Shown in pieces: positions 1 through 8,388 of a DNA stretch of 64,000 nucleotides. The stretch's first letter is position 1; each line of letters begins with the position of its first letter. Both the position numbers and the translations under genes were made by a program. The notes beneath the pieces are model-generated. The model searched no databases. It saw nothing but the letters and a program-made list of their open reading frames with translations, and was not told the DNA's origin. The DNA comes from SG8-30 sp963715485 (GTDB lineage Bacteria; Pseudomonadota; Gammaproteobacteria; Steroidobacterales; Steroidobacteraceae): positions 2,976,001-3,040,000 of the forward strand of contig OY970244.1 in the NCBI GenBank assembly GCA_963715485.1, written 5' to 3'.

Positions 1-416
1 AACTCTCCCTGCGCACCGGCCATGGGAGTGAGCGACACCGCCTTCATCCCGGTCACGTCCTTCAGCATTTCCTGCAACTCGAACATGCACTCCAGGAAAC
101 CCTGGCCGGTCGACTCCGGCGCCAGCGGGTGTCGACCGAGGAACTCAGGCAGCATCGCGTAGGTGTTGCAGGCTTTGGGGTTGTACTTCATCGTGCATGA
201 GCCCAGCGGATAGAAGTGGGTGTCGATGCTGAAGTTCATCTGTGACAGACGCGTGTAGTGACGGACCGCCTGCAGCTCGGACACCTCCGGCAACATCGGT
301 CGGGACCGGCGGCGCAGGTTCTCTGGCACCTGGGCCACGGCCACCGGCGGTTGCTGGGAGACGGCGACACGCCCCGGGCGGGACAGCTCGAAGATCACGG
401 GTTCACGGGTCTGCAT
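1..416 (-). CDS. gcvPB: Glycine dehydrogenase (decarboxylating) subunit 2, N-terminal part; gene runs off the window
   Basis: This is the second subunit of the two-part P-protein of the glycine cleavage system. The complete enzyme decarboxylates glycine with PLP and passes aminomethyl to the lipoyl arm of GcvH. About 138 residues are visible from the ATG at 414-416. They include the subunit-2 motif THFYPLGSCTMKYNP near residues 64-78 and a later SLTPMAGAQGE stretch at the window edge. The PLP-binding lysine lies in the missing C-terminal part. The gene follows gcvPA with a 9-bp gap and is the last visible gene of the riboswitch-controlled gcv operon. The split P-protein differs from the single long GcvP of E. 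coli. Confidence 0.95.
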   Translation of the reverse strand, partial: MQTREPVIFELSRPGRVAVSQQPPVAVAQVPENLRRRSRPMLPEVSELQAVRHYTRLSQMNFSIDTHFYPLGSCTMKYNPKACNTYAMLPEFLGRHPLAPESTGQGFLECMFELQEMLKDVTGMKAVSLTPMAGAQGE

Positions 417-425
417 GACGGCTCC

Positions 426-1799
426 TCAGGCGGCAGCGACGCGCTTCAGCGCGTCAGCCAGCGTTGTGGCATAGCGTGCAATGTCCTCGCCGGTGCGGGT
501 CTCGGTGGCGCAAACCAGCAGCGCCTGACCAAGCTCCGGGAAGTCGCGGCCGAGGTCATAGCCGCCGACGATGCCCTTTTCGGCCAGCGCGGCCAGCACC
601 GGCTGCACCGGACAATCGAGCTGGATGACGGCCTCGTGGAATCTCGGCCCATGGAAACCCGGTCGTACGCCGGGCAGCTCGCAAAGCGCCGCCACCAGCT
701 CCGCGGTTCGCGCAACGCAGGCGGTGGCGACGCGCTCCAGGCCGGATGGCCCGAGCAATGTCATGTAGATGGTCGCCGCGGTCATCAGCAGACCCTGGTT
801 GGTACAGATGTTGGAGGTCGCCTTGCCGCGGCGGATGTGCTGTTCGCGGGCCTGCAGGGTCAGGGTGAAACCGCTGCGCCCGTCCAGGTCCACCGTGCGT
901 CCGACAATGCGGCCTGGCATCTGCCGAACGTGCTCCATGCGCGTGGTCAGGAAACCGAAATATGGGCCGCCAGAGGATAACGGCACGCCGAGCGGCTGCC
1001 CTTCGCCGCAGGCGATGTCGACGCCGCGCTCGCCCCACTCGCCCGGTGGCCTGAGCAGGGCCAGGGAAACGGGATTGACGATGGCTATCACCAGTGCGCC
1101 CTGCGCACGGGCCCAGTCGGTGATTGCGTCGACATCCTCCAGCTGCCCGAAGAAGTTCGGCTGCTGCAGGACGACGGCTGTGATGTCCTGTCCCTCGTAG
1201 GACCGCAGCGCCTCCGGCGGCGCACAACCGCTGGCGCGATCGTAGTCGACCACGTCGAGCTTGAGGCCCTGGGTGCCCGCGATCGCTTCGGTGCAGCTCC
1301 GGTAGGTCGGGTTCACGTTCCGCGGAACCAGGATCCTCGATGACTTCGACTTGCGATTGGCGCGCACCGCCATCAGGCAAGCTTCGGCCAGTGCCGAGGC
1401 CCCGTCGTAGAGCGACGCATTGGATACGTCCATGGCCGTGAGGCTCGCCATCATGGTCTGATATTCGTAGATCGACTGCAGTGTTCCCTGGCTCGCCTCG
1501 GCCTGGTAGGGCGTGTACGCGCTGTAGATCTCGCCGCGCGTCGTAATGGCCCACACCGGCGCGGGAATATGGTGCTCGTAGGCGCCCGCTCCAATGAAAT
1601 TCAGCGGGCGGCCGTCGCGATTGGCACGATCCAGCATCAGCCTGCCGACTTCCATTTCCGAAAGGGCTGGCGGGACGGCCTGGAGCGAGTCGATCAGCAG
1701 TGCCGGGGGGATCTCGTCGAACAGCGCCTCGATATCCGGGGCGCCGATCGCCTCGAGCATGGCGCGGACGTCCTCATCCGTGTGGGGGATATAAGCCAT
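426..1799 (-). CDS. gcvPA: Glycine dehydrogenase (decarboxylating) subunit 1
   Basis: This 457-residue protein is the N-terminal half-equivalent of the glycine cleavage P-protein and pairs with GcvPB to decarboxylate glycine. The opening MAYIPHTDEDVRAML and the internal YTPYQAEASQGTLQ and SLYDGASALAEA stretches are typical of subunit 1, and the length is normal. The PLP lysine is not expected here because it belongs to subunit 2. The ATG at 1797-1799 has a good ribosome binding site, GGAG seven bases upstream. The gene sits 21 bp after gcvH in the same operon. It is a type-I PLP-fold protein and the assignment is secure. Confidence 0.96.
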   Translation of the reverse strand: MAYIPHTDEDVRAMLEAIGAPDIEALFDEIPPALLIDSLQAVPPALSEMEVGRLMLDRANRDGRPLNFIGAGAYEHHIPAPVWAITTRGEIYSAYTPYQAEASQGTLQSIYEYQTMMASLTAMDVSNASLYDGASALAEACLMAVRANRKSKSSRILVPRNVNPTYRSCTEAIAGTQGLKLDVVDYDRASGCAPPEALRSYEGQDITAVVLQQPNFFGQLEDVDAITDWARAQGALVIAIVNPVSLALLRPPGEWGERGVDIACGEGQPLGVPLSSGGPYFGFLTTRMEHVRQMPGRIVGRTVDLDGRSGFTLTLQAREQHIRRGKATSNICTNQGLLMTAATIYMTLLGPSGLERVATACVARTAELVAALCELPGVRPGFHGPRFHEAVIQLDCPVQPVLAALAEKGIVGGYDLGRDFPELGQALLVCATETRTGEDIARYATTLADALKRVAAA

Positions 1800-1820
1800 G
1801 TGAGATTCTCCGTGACGCGA

Positions 1821-2213
1821 TCAGCTCTCGCTGGCTAGCAGTTCCGAGTACTTTGCCGCGTCGAGCAGGGCTTCAATCCCGGCCGTCGTGGCAGGCTTCA
1901 GTCGGGCAATCCAGCCCTGCCCGTAGGGGTCCTGGTTCACGAGCTCGGGCTGGGCGGCCAGTGCGTCATTGCCGGCGATCACCTCGCCCGCCAGCGGGCT
2001 GTAGACATCCGACGCCGCCTTCACGGACTCGACCACCGCGAAGGCGTCGCCCGCCACGACCTGGCGCCCGGTCTCGGGGACTTCCACGAACACCAGGTCC
2101 CCGAGTGCTGCCTGCGCGTGATCGCTGATGCCGATCTCGACGCTGCCGTCCGGCAGCATGCGGACCCATTCATGGCTCTTGGTGAAGCGAAGGTCAGCTG
2201 GTACGTCGCTCAT
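1821..2213 (-). CDS. gcvH: Glycine cleavage system H protein (lipoyl carrier)
   Basis: This 130-residue lipoyl-domain carrier shuttles the aminomethyl group from P-protein to T-protein and electrons to the L-protein. The motif VESVKAASDV contains the lipoylated lysine at K65. It is preceded by the usual SHEWV start and the GDLVFVEVPE strand. Length is normal for GcvH. It lies between gcvT (42 bp upstream) and gcvPA, so all visible gcv genes form one transcription unit. A purine-rich ribosome binding site (GGGAGCAGGA) precedes the ATG. No lipoate attachment gene is visible in the window. Confidence 0.97.
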   Translation of the reverse strand: MSDVPADLRFTKSHEWVRMLPDGSVEIGISDHAQAALGDLVFVEVPETGRQVVAGDAFAVVESVKAASDVYSPLAGEVIAGNDALAAQPELVNQDPYGQGWIARLKPATTAGIEALLDAAKYSELLASES

Positions 2214-2255
2214 GTCGTCCTGCTCCCGCCGTCAGCTAGACGGACTGTGGTTGTT

Positions 2256-3344
2256 TCAGATCTCGATCACGGCCTGGCCGTTGCGCACGAATGGCGGCTT
2301 GACCACGCGCGCGTCCAGCAACTTGCCGCGAATGTCCACCTGTACCCGTCCGCCGGTAGCGGCGGGCACCCGTGCCAGGCCTATGGATCGCTCCAGTGTC
2401 GGCGAGTAGGTGCCACTGGTCAGTTCGCCCTCGCCCACGCCCGGGATCACGACCCGCTGGTGCGCGCGCAGCACGCCACGGTCCTCCAGCAGCAGGCCGA
2501 CGAGCTTGTCCGGGACCCCGGCAGCCTTCTGCGCCTCGAGCGCCGGCCGGCCGATGAAATGGCGCGCATCCTTGATGGCCACCGTCCATGCAAGCCCCGA
2601 CACCAGCGGTGTGACGCTCTCGTCCATGTCGTTGCCATAGAGGTTCATGCCGGCCTCGAGCCGCAAAGTGTCGCGTGCGCCGAGCCCGCAGGGCGCGACG
2701 CCGGCCGCGGCGAGCGCGTCCCAGAATGCCCGGACGCGGGACGCAGGCAGGATGATCTCGAAGCCGTCCTCGCCCGTATAGCCCGTCCGCGCAATCAGCC
2801 ATTCACCACAGGACACGGCGAAGAACGCGCCGAGCGCCATGGCCTGGTCGCGGCATTCCGCCGGCAGGCAGGGAGAAGCCCTGTCCCGCGCATTGGGCCC
2901 CTGCACCGCGACGATGGCGAGGTCGCGACGGGGCGTCACCGTCACGCTGAACTCCGCCGCGTGCCGGGTGATCCAGTCAATGTCCTTCCCGGCGGTGCCG
3001 GCATTGACGACCAGCCGGAACCAGGACTCGTCCAGGAAGTAGGTAATGAGATCGTCGAGCACCCCGCCATCGTCGCGCAACATGCAGCTGTAGAGCGCCT
3101 TGCCCGGGTCGGTCAGCCGCGCAACGTCGTTGGCCAGCAGCTGCGACAGGAACTCGCGCGTCCGCGGGCCGCGCAGGTCCACGGCGCACATGTGCGAGAC
3201 ATCGAACATTCCGGCGTCGCGGCGCACAGCGTGGTGTTCTTCCACCTGCGAGCCGTAATGGACCGGCATGTCCCAGCCGCCAAAGTCGACCATGCGCGCA
3301 CCTCGCGCCAGGTGTGCGTCGTAGAGCGGTGTCCGCTGGCCCAT
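2256..3344 (-). CDS. gcvT: Glycine cleavage system T protein (aminomethyltransferase)
   Basis: This 362-residue tetrahydrofolate-dependent aminomethyltransferase releases ammonia from aminomethyl-GcvH and makes 5,10-methylene-THF. Family signatures are GGWDMPVHYGSQVEEH near residue 22, FDVSHMCAVDLRGP near 47, ARTGYTGEDGFEI near 205 and LGARDTLRLEAGMNLYGND near 242. It is the first gene of the operon. Its ATG has a strong GGAGG ribosome binding site at about -14 to -10. A 70-nt stretch with a strong terminator hairpin separates it from the tandem glycine riboswitch, so expression is predicted to need glycine. Confidence 0.97.
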   Translation of the reverse strand: MGQRTPLYDAHLARGARMVDFGGWDMPVHYGSQVEEHHAVRRDAGMFDVSHMCAVDLRGPRTREFLSQLLANDVARLTDPGKALYSCMLRDDGGVLDDLITYFLDESWFRLVVNAGTAGKDIDWITRHAAEFSVTVTPRRDLAIVAVQGPNARDRASPCLPAECRDQAMALGAFFAVSCGEWLIARTGYTGEDGFEIILPASRVRAFWDALAAAGVAPCGLGARDTLRLEAGMNLYGNDMDESVTPLVSGLAWTVAIKDARHFIGRPALEAQKAAGVPDKLVGLLLEDRGVLRAHQRVVIPGVGEGELTSGTYSPTLERSIGLARVPAATGGRVQVDIRGKLLDARVVKPPFVRNGQAVIEI

Positions 3345-3373
3345 CGTCGATACCTCCGGCTGCCGTGCCGTTC

Positions 3374-3414
3374 CAAAAGGAAAGGGGCGGCAGGCCCCGT
3401 GAGCCTGCCGCCCC
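3374..3414 (-). terminator. Riboswitch expression platform: intrinsic terminator upstream of gcvT
   Basis: On the minus strand a perfect 12-bp GC-rich stem (GGGGCGGCAGGC / GCCTGCCGCCCC, 7-nt loop; plus-strand 3384-3414) is followed by TTTCCTTTT. It lies between the second glycine aptamer and the gcvT ribosome binding site, where an attenuator would act. Glycine binding is inferred to stop this hairpin from forming. No competing antiterminator pairing was traced in detail. Confidence 0.85.
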
Positions 3415-3600
3415 TCTGTCCGTGAACCTGAGAGATTGGGAACCGGGGCCCGCGACGCCCCGATACCGCTCCCCTTCGGTGGGCCCTCGCAGGCCGCTCT
3501 CCAGAGATCGCCAGATCCTGCCGTCCGTTTGCCTGAGCGTTTCCGGGCGGGTTGCGCCTTCGGCGCCGCGCGAGCGCGGTCTCTCCGGACAGGTCTTGTG
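3415..3600 (-). ncRNA. Tandem glycine riboswitch (two aptamers) controlling the gcv operon
   Basis: Two consecutive copies of the glycine aptamer consensus are readable on the minus strand. Aptamer I spans about 3532-3590: GGAGAG at 3581-3586, then CGCCGAAGGCGCAA, then GCTCAGGCAAA. Aptamer II spans about 3427-3505: GGAGAG at 3497-3502, then ACCGAAGGGG, then TCTCAGG at 3427-3433. The linker is short, as in known cooperative tandem switches. The position directly upstream of gcvT and an intrinsic terminator fits a glycine-activated ON switch for the cleavage system. Confidence 0.95.
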
Positions 3601-3611
3601 GCGAAGGCTGC

Positions 3612-3640
3612 ATTCTAGCCATTCCTGGCGCCGCAAGAAA
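3612..3640 (-). promoter_or_regulatory. Predicted sigma-70 promoter of the gcv operon
   Basis: On the minus strand a TAGAAT -10 box (3612-3617) lies 17 bp downstream of a TTTCTT -35-like hexamer (3635-3640). Transcription would begin near 3605, just before the first aptamer. The -10 is good and the -35 weak. Confidence 0.55.
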
Positions 3641-3808
3641 CATCGCGCTCGTCCGCGAATGCAGGCCGGGACCAGGCCAGACGCCGCGGCCCGCAACGGC
3701 GCAGCTGTTTTCCTTGCCTGCCCGGAGACTTGGGGAAGCCTTCTCGAGCCGGTTTCTTCTGCTGGCCGCACTCTAATTACCGCGAAATGGTGGCCGTGCC
3801 GCGCAGCG

Positions 3809-4645
3809 CTAGAGCCGTGCGGCGTGCCAATCGAGGTGGTCAGCAACGAAGCTCGCTATGAAGAAATACGAGTGATCGTAGCCGGCGTGGCGCCGCAGGG
3901 TCAGCGGAATGCCCGCGGCAACGCAGGCGGCCTCGAGCCTTTCCAGCTTGAGCTGATCCTGCAGGAAGTTATCCTCCATGCCCTGATCCACGAGCAGCGC
4001 AGGGAGCCGTTGCCCATCCTCGATCAACGCGCAGCTGTCCCACCTTCGCCAACTGGTGCGATCACTGCCGAGGTAGCCTGAAAATGCCTTCTCCCCCCAC
4101 GGGCAATGCATCGGTGCCGCGATCGGGGCGAAGGCCGAGATGCTTCGGTAACGGCCGGGGTTGCGTAGCGCGACCACCAGCGCGCCGTGCCCCCCCATCG
4201 AATGCCCGAAGATCCCCACCCGTTCCTCGTCGACCGGGAATTCCTCCGCAACCAGTGCGGGCAGTTCCCGGGAGACGTAGGAGTACATGCGGTAGTTGAC
4301 AGACCAGGGTGCCTCGGTAGCATCGACGTAGAAGCCTGCCCCGGAGCCAAAGTCGTAGGAATCGTGCTCACCAGGCAGTTCGGTTCCACGGGGCGAGGTA
4401 TCCGGCATCACCAGCACGAGTCCCAGTTCCGAGGCTCGGCGCTGTGCTCCCGCCTTGACCGCGAAGTTCTCCTCCGTGCAGGTCAGCCCCGCCAGGAAGT
4501 AGAGCGCCGGGCAATTGCCTTCGGCCGCCTGCGGCGGCGTGAACACCGCAAAGCGCATGCTGGTGCCGGTCTCGTTGGATTGGTGGCGGTAGTATCCCTG
4601 CGTGCCGCCGAAGCAGCGGTGGACCGACAGCGTCTCGAGGCTCAT
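3809..4645 (-). CDS. fghA: S-formylglutathione hydrolase
   Basis: This 278-residue serine esterase of the alpha/beta-hydrolase fold hydrolyses S-formylglutathione to formate and glutathione, the last step of glutathione-dependent formaldehyde detoxification in the cytoplasm. The nucleophile elbow GHSMGG places the catalytic serine near residue 149. The LAGLTCTEENF oxyanion region and the APIAAPMHCPWGEKAFSGYLG stretch are hallmarks of this family, also called FrmB or esterase D. Its ATG follows the adhC stop by one base, so the two are translationally coupled and cotranscribed. About 190 bp separates it from the gcv promoter. Confidence 0.95.
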   Translation of the reverse strand: MSLETLSVHRCFGGTQGYYRHQSNETGTSMRFAVFTPPQAAEGNCPALYFLAGLTCTEENFAVKAGAQRRASELGLVLVMPDTSPRGTELPGEHDSYDFGSGAGFYVDATEAPWSVNYRMYSYVSRELPALVAEEFPVDEERVGIFGHSMGGHGALVVALRNPGRYRSISAFAPIAAPMHCPWGEKAFSGYLGSDRTSWRRWDSCALIEDGQRLPALLVDQGMEDNFLQDQLKLERLEAACVAAGIPLTLRRHAGYDHSYFFIASFVADHLDWHAARL

Positions 4646-4646
4646 G

Positions 4647-5759
4647 TCAGTACACCACCACCGAGCGGATGGACTCGCCGGCGTGCATCAGGTCGAAGGC
4701 GTCGTTGATCTGCTCGAGCGGCATCACGTGCGTGATCAGGTCGTCGATGTTGATCCTGCCGTCCATGTACCAGTCCACGATCTTCGGCACGTCCGTCCGC
4801 CCCCGTGCGCCGCCGAACGCGGTGCCCTTCCATACCCGTCCCGTTACCAGCTGGAACGGCCGGGTGCGGATTTCCTGGCCGGCGCCAGCCACCCCGATGA
4901 TGATCGACTCGCCCCAGCCCCGGTGACAACACTCCAGCGCCTGGCGCATGAGGTCCACGTTGCCGACACACTCGAAGCTGTAGTCGGCGCCACCGTCGGT
5001 CAGCGCCACGAGGTAGGGCACGAGATCGCCATCGAGCTCCCTCGGATTGACGAAATGGGTCATGCCGAACCGTTCGGCAAGCGCCCTGCGCTTCGGATTG
5101 ATGTCGACCCCAATGATCTTGTTGGCGCCGACCAGGCGCGCACCCTGGATGACGTTCAGCCCGATGCCACCGAGCCCGAACACGACCACGTTGGCGCCCG
5201 CCTCGACCCTGGCCGTGTTGATTACCGCGCCGATCCCGGTGGTCACCCCGCAGCCGATGTAGCAGACCTTGTCGAAGGGGGCATCGGGCCTGATCTTCGC
5301 CACGGCAATTTCCGGTAATACCGTGAAATTCGCAAAAGTCGAGCATCCCATGTAGTGGTGGATCTTGCGGCCATTGAGCGAAAAGCGGCTGGTGCCGTCA
5401 GGCATCACTCCCTGCCCCTGGGTGGCGCGAATGGCTGTGCAGAGGTTGGTCTTGTGCGAGGTGCAGGACTTGCACTCGCGACATTCGGGCGTGTAGAGCG
5501 GAATGACGTGGTCACCCTTCTTCACGGATCGTACGCCCGGTCCCACGTCGACGACGACACCAGCGCCCTCGTGACCGAAAATGACTGGAAACAGGCCCTC
5601 CGGGTCGGCGCCCGAGCGGGTGAACTCGTCAGTGTGGCAGATGCCCGTGGCCTTCAGTTCGATGAGTACCTCGCCGGCCTTCGGGCCGTCCAGTTGGACG
5701 GTCTCGATCGACAGCGGCTTGCCCGCCTCCCATGCCACCGCAGCCCTGACGTCCATCAT
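4647..5759 (-). CDS. adhC: S-(hydroxymethyl)glutathione dehydrogenase / class III alcohol dehydrogenase
   Basis: This 370-residue zinc- and NAD-dependent dehydrogenase oxidises S-hydroxymethylglutathione, the spontaneous adduct of formaldehyde and glutathione, to S-formylglutathione for FghA. Visible features are the catalytic zinc ligands at GICHTDEF (C41) and GHEGAG, the structural zinc cluster CRECKSCTSHKTNLC near residues 95-110, and the Rossmann motif VFGLGGIGLNV. I chose the ATG at 5757-5759 because AGGGAGGGAAGGC lies just upstream; a further upstream in-frame start would add ten poorly conserved residues. It forms an operon with fghA and diverges from ispG. Confidence 0.95.
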   Translation of the reverse strand: MMDVRAAVAWEAGKPLSIETVQLDGPKAGEVLIELKATGICHTDEFTRSGADPEGLFPVIFGHEGAGVVVDVGPGVRSVKKGDHVIPLYTPECRECKSCTSHKTNLCTAIRATQGQGVMPDGTSRFSLNGRKIHHYMGCSTFANFTVLPEIAVAKIRPDAPFDKVCYIGCGVTTGIGAVINTARVEAGANVVVFGLGGIGLNVIQGARLVGANKIIGVDINPKRRALAERFGMTHFVNPRELDGDLVPYLVALTDGGADYSFECVGNVDLMRQALECCHRGWGESIIIGVAGAGQEIRTRPFQLVTGRVWKGTAFGGARGRTDVPKIVDWYMDGRINIDDLITHVMPLEQINDAFDLMHAGESIRSVVVY

Positions 5760-5861
5760 GCCTTCCCTCCCTGTCAGTCTCCTGCACACGGCGGGCCGAT
5801 GTTCGCCGGGACCCGCCGCAGCAGCCTACAATACGCCGACATCCAGCATTTCGGGGCATCC

Positions 5862-7091
5862 ATGCCGCTCGGCAAGCGCAGAACGTCGGTTGCAGTCAGG
5901 GTCGGCGGAGTCATGATCGGCGGCGGCGCGCCGATCGTGGTGCAGTCCATGACCAACACGGATACGGCGGACGTGGAGGCAACCTTCCGGCAGGTGAAGG
6001 ATCTTGTGCAGGCCGGATCTGAGCTGGTGCGAGTGACAGTGAACACCGACGAAGCCGCCGCGGCGGTTCCCCGGGTCGTCGAACGGCTCGCCGCGGCCGG
6101 CATCGACGTCCCGATCGTCGGCGACTTCCATTTCAACGGCCACAAGCTGCTGAAGGCGCACCCCGCCTGCGCCGAGGCGCTGGCCAAGTACCGCATCAAC
6201 CCTGGCAACGTGGGCCGCGGCAGCAAGCGCGACCCACAGTTCGCCGAGATGGTCGAAGCCGCCTGTCGCTACGACAAGCCCGTCCGGATAGGTGTCAATT
6301 GGGGCAGCCTCGACCAGGACCTGTTGACCCGGATGATGGACGAGAACTCGCGCTCGCCCGAGCCCCGGGACGCGCTCGACGTGCTGCGCGAGGCGACGGT
6401 GGTCTCTGCACTGGAAAGCGCAATGAAGGCGGAGCAGCTCGGACTCCCGCACGATCGCATCGTGATCAGCACCAAGGTCTCCGGTGTGCAGGATCTGGTC
6501 GCGATCTATCGGACGCTGGCAGAGCGCTGCGACTATCCACTGCATCTCGGCCTTACCGAGGCCGGCATGGGCTCGAAGGGCATCGTTGCGTCGACCGCTG
6601 CGCTGTCCGTGCTGCTGCAGGAGGGCATCGGTGACACCATCCGCGTCTCGCTGACGCCGGAGCCGGGCGGCGATCGAACGCGTGAAGTCATCGTCGCGCA
6701 GGAGATCCTGCAGAGCCTGGGTCTGCGGGCCTTTACGCCAATGGTGATTGCCTGCCCGGGCTGCGGCCGGACGACCAGCACTTATTTTCAGGAGTTGGCG
6801 CAGCGTATCCAGGGGTACATCCGGCAGCGCATGCCTGCGTGGAAGGAGACGCGCGACGGCGTCGAGGAGATGACCGTTGCCGTCATGGGCTGCGTCGTCA
6901 ATGGCCCGGGCGAGAGCAAGCACGCGAGCATCGGTATCAGCCTGCCCGGCACGGGTGAGCGGCCGGTGGCGCCTGTATACGAGGATGGCCGGAAAACCGT
7001 GACGCTAAAGGGCGAGCACATCGCCGAGGAATTCCAGGAACTGGTCGAGCGCTACGTCGAGCGCCGCTTCCCGGAGAAGGAGACACCGTGA
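5862..7091 (+). CDS. ispG: 4-hydroxy-3-methylbut-2-en-1-yl diphosphate synthase (IspG/GcpE)
   Basis: This [4Fe-4S] enzyme catalyses the penultimate step of the MEP isoprenoid pathway, reductively converting MEcPP to HMBPP. With the ATG at 5862 the protein has 409 residues and starts MPLGKRRTSVAVRVGGV. The TIM-barrel N-terminal part carries PIVVQSMTNTDT. The cluster ligands are CPGC at 298-301, C344 and E351 within MGCVVNGPGESKHA. The frame stays open far upstream, antisense to adhC, but conservation begins only at this start. The stop codon overlaps the GTG start of phhB by 3 nt. Confidence 0.95.
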   Translation: MPLGKRRTSVAVRVGGVMIGGGAPIVVQSMTNTDTADVEATFRQVKDLVQAGSELVRVTVNTDEAAAAVPRVVERLAAAGIDVPIVGDFHFNGHKLLKAHPACAEALAKYRINPGNVGRGSKRDPQFAEMVEAACRYDKPVRIGVNWGSLDQDLLTRMMDENSRSPEPRDALDVLREATVVSALESAMKAEQLGLPHDRIVISTKVSGVQDLVAIYRTLAERCDYPLHLGLTEAGMGSKGIVASTAALSVLLQEGIGDTIRVSLTPEPGGDRTREVIVAQEILQSLGLRAFTPMVIACPGCGRTTSTYFQELAQRIQGYIRQRMPAWKETRDGVEEMTVAVMGCVVNGPGESKHASIGISLPGTGERPVAPVYEDGRKTVTLKGEHIAEEFQELVERYVERRFPEKETP

Positions 7092-7420
7092 AACAGCTCA
7101 AGGAGCGCAGCTGCCAGCGCTGCGAGGGTGCGGACGTGCCCTATACCGCCGACCAGGCACAGTCGCTGATGGGACAGCTCGACGAAGGCTGGCGAGTGAC
7201 CGAGGACGGCGCGGCACTACGGCGCGAGATACGCTTTCCGGACTTCTACCGAACGATGGGTTTCGTCAACGCGCTGGCGCATGTGGCGAATGCCGAGGAC
7301 CATCATCCAGACCTCGAGGTCGGCTACAACTACTGCAATGTACGCTTTTCGACCCACGATGCCGGTGGGCTGACCGAGAAGGACTTCATATGCGCCGCCA
7401 AGGCCGATGCGCTGCTGTGA
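7088..7420 (+). CDS. phhB: 4a-hydroxytetrahydrobiopterin dehydratase (pterin-4a-carbinolamine dehydratase)
   Basis: This 110-residue protein of the PCD/DCoH family dehydrates pterin-4a-carbinolamine formed by aromatic amino acid hydroxylases. The active-site block is HVANAEDHHPDLEVGYN around residues 65-81, followed by VRFSTHD and the GLTEKDF helix. A GTG start at 7088 overlaps the ispG stop, indicating translational coupling. No phenylalanine hydroxylase is in the window, so the partner reaction here is unknown. In other bacteria such stand-alone copies are also linked to molybdopterin or general pterin recycling. Confidence 0.9.
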   Translation: MKQLKERSCQRCEGADVPYTADQAQSLMGQLDEGWRVTEDGAALRREIRFPDFYRTMGFVNALAHVANAEDHHPDLEVGYNYCNVRFSTHDAGGLTEKDFICAAKADALL

Positions 7421-7537
7421 GTGGCTCTGAGGGTACCTGGCAACGTGAAGGAGAGCTGTCCCCGCACGGGACTGTTTCCTCCTGGTGCAGCGCCATGCAG
7501 TTGCCGGTCCGGCGCCGCCCTCCTCAGGAGAATCGTT

Positions 7538-8320
7538 GTGCCTGAGGAGCCGCCACCCACAGCCGCCGATCCTCGACAGATGCCCTTCGTCGCGCCGTGC
7601 CGCGACTTGAGTTGGCGTGCGCCGTTCGACTGGATCCGCCGAGGCTGGGACGACTACCGACACGCGCCTCGCCAGAGTCTCGCCTATGGAACCGTCATTG
7701 CAGCCCTGTCGTGGGTAGTCACCGGGATCGGGCTAAAGATGGGCAGCTACTGGGCGGTGCTGGTGCTGCTGTCCGGCTTCGTATTCGTTGCCCCCGTGCT
7801 GGCACTCGGCCTGTACTCCATCAGTCGCCAGCTCGGCAACGGCCTACGGCCGTCGCTGCGGCGCTGTCTTGCAGAGCAACGCCGAAGCCTCGGCACGGCC
7901 ATGGTGTTTGCACTGGCCCTGATGGTCGTATTCCTGGTCTGGGCGCGGGCGGGATCGATGCTGCACGTCTTCTTTCCGGAGGAAGCGCGGCCCGACTGGT
8001 CGCAACTGGCCGGCTTCCTCGCGATCGGCTCCGCGGTGGGCTCGGTCTTCGCGCTGGTGACATTCGCCTTCAGTGCGTTCTCGCTGCCGATGATTTGCGA
8101 CCGCGATACCGACGCCATAACCGCGGTCGTGACCAGCGTGAACGCGGTGCTGCGCAACAAGCCGGCGATGCTGTTGTGGGTGCTGCTGATCGTGGCGCTG
8201 ACGGCCATTGGATTCGCCACGATCCTGTTCGGACTGGTCGTGACGATTCCGCTGCTCGGCTATGCAACCTGGCACGGCTACCGCGAGACTATCGACGCCA
8301 GCGCCTGGCCAGAAAACTAG
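7538..8320 (+). CDS. DUF2189-family integral membrane protein
   Basis: This is a predicted inner-membrane protein of about 260 residues with six hydrophobic segments. The amphipathic SWRAPFDWIRRGWDDYRHAP is followed by SLAYGTVIAALSWVVTGI and further helices. The R-GW-D-R-AP-SLAYG start and FVAPVLALGLYSISRQL segment match my recollection of the DUF2189 family, whose function is unknown to me. I chose the GTG at 7538 because AGGAGA lies six bases upstream; the ATG at 7580 is an alternative. A 117-bp gap separates it from phhB. Downstream it converges with the ubiI-like gene. Confidence 0.75.
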   Translation: MPEEPPPTAADPRQMPFVAPCRDLSWRAPFDWIRRGWDDYRHAPRQSLAYGTVIAALSWVVTGIGLKMGSYWAVLVLLSGFVFVAPVLALGLYSISRQLGNGLRPSLRRCLAEQRRSLGTAMVFALALMVVFLVWARAGSMLHVFFPEEARPDWSQLAGFLAIGSAVGSVFALVTFAFSAFSLPMICDRDTDAITAVVTSVNAVLRNKPAMLLWVLLIVALTAIGFATILFGLVVTIPLLGYATWHGYRETIDASAWPEN

Positions 8321-8388
8321 ACGCTTCATTTTACATATTCTGGCGTCGAGTCCGTTGCTGCCTCCCGATCCCGCAGCGGGATATGCCT

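Noticed and set aside
5355..5861. Upstream extension of the ispG frame
   Set aside because: It lies antisense to adhC; the conserved ispG start is at 5862.
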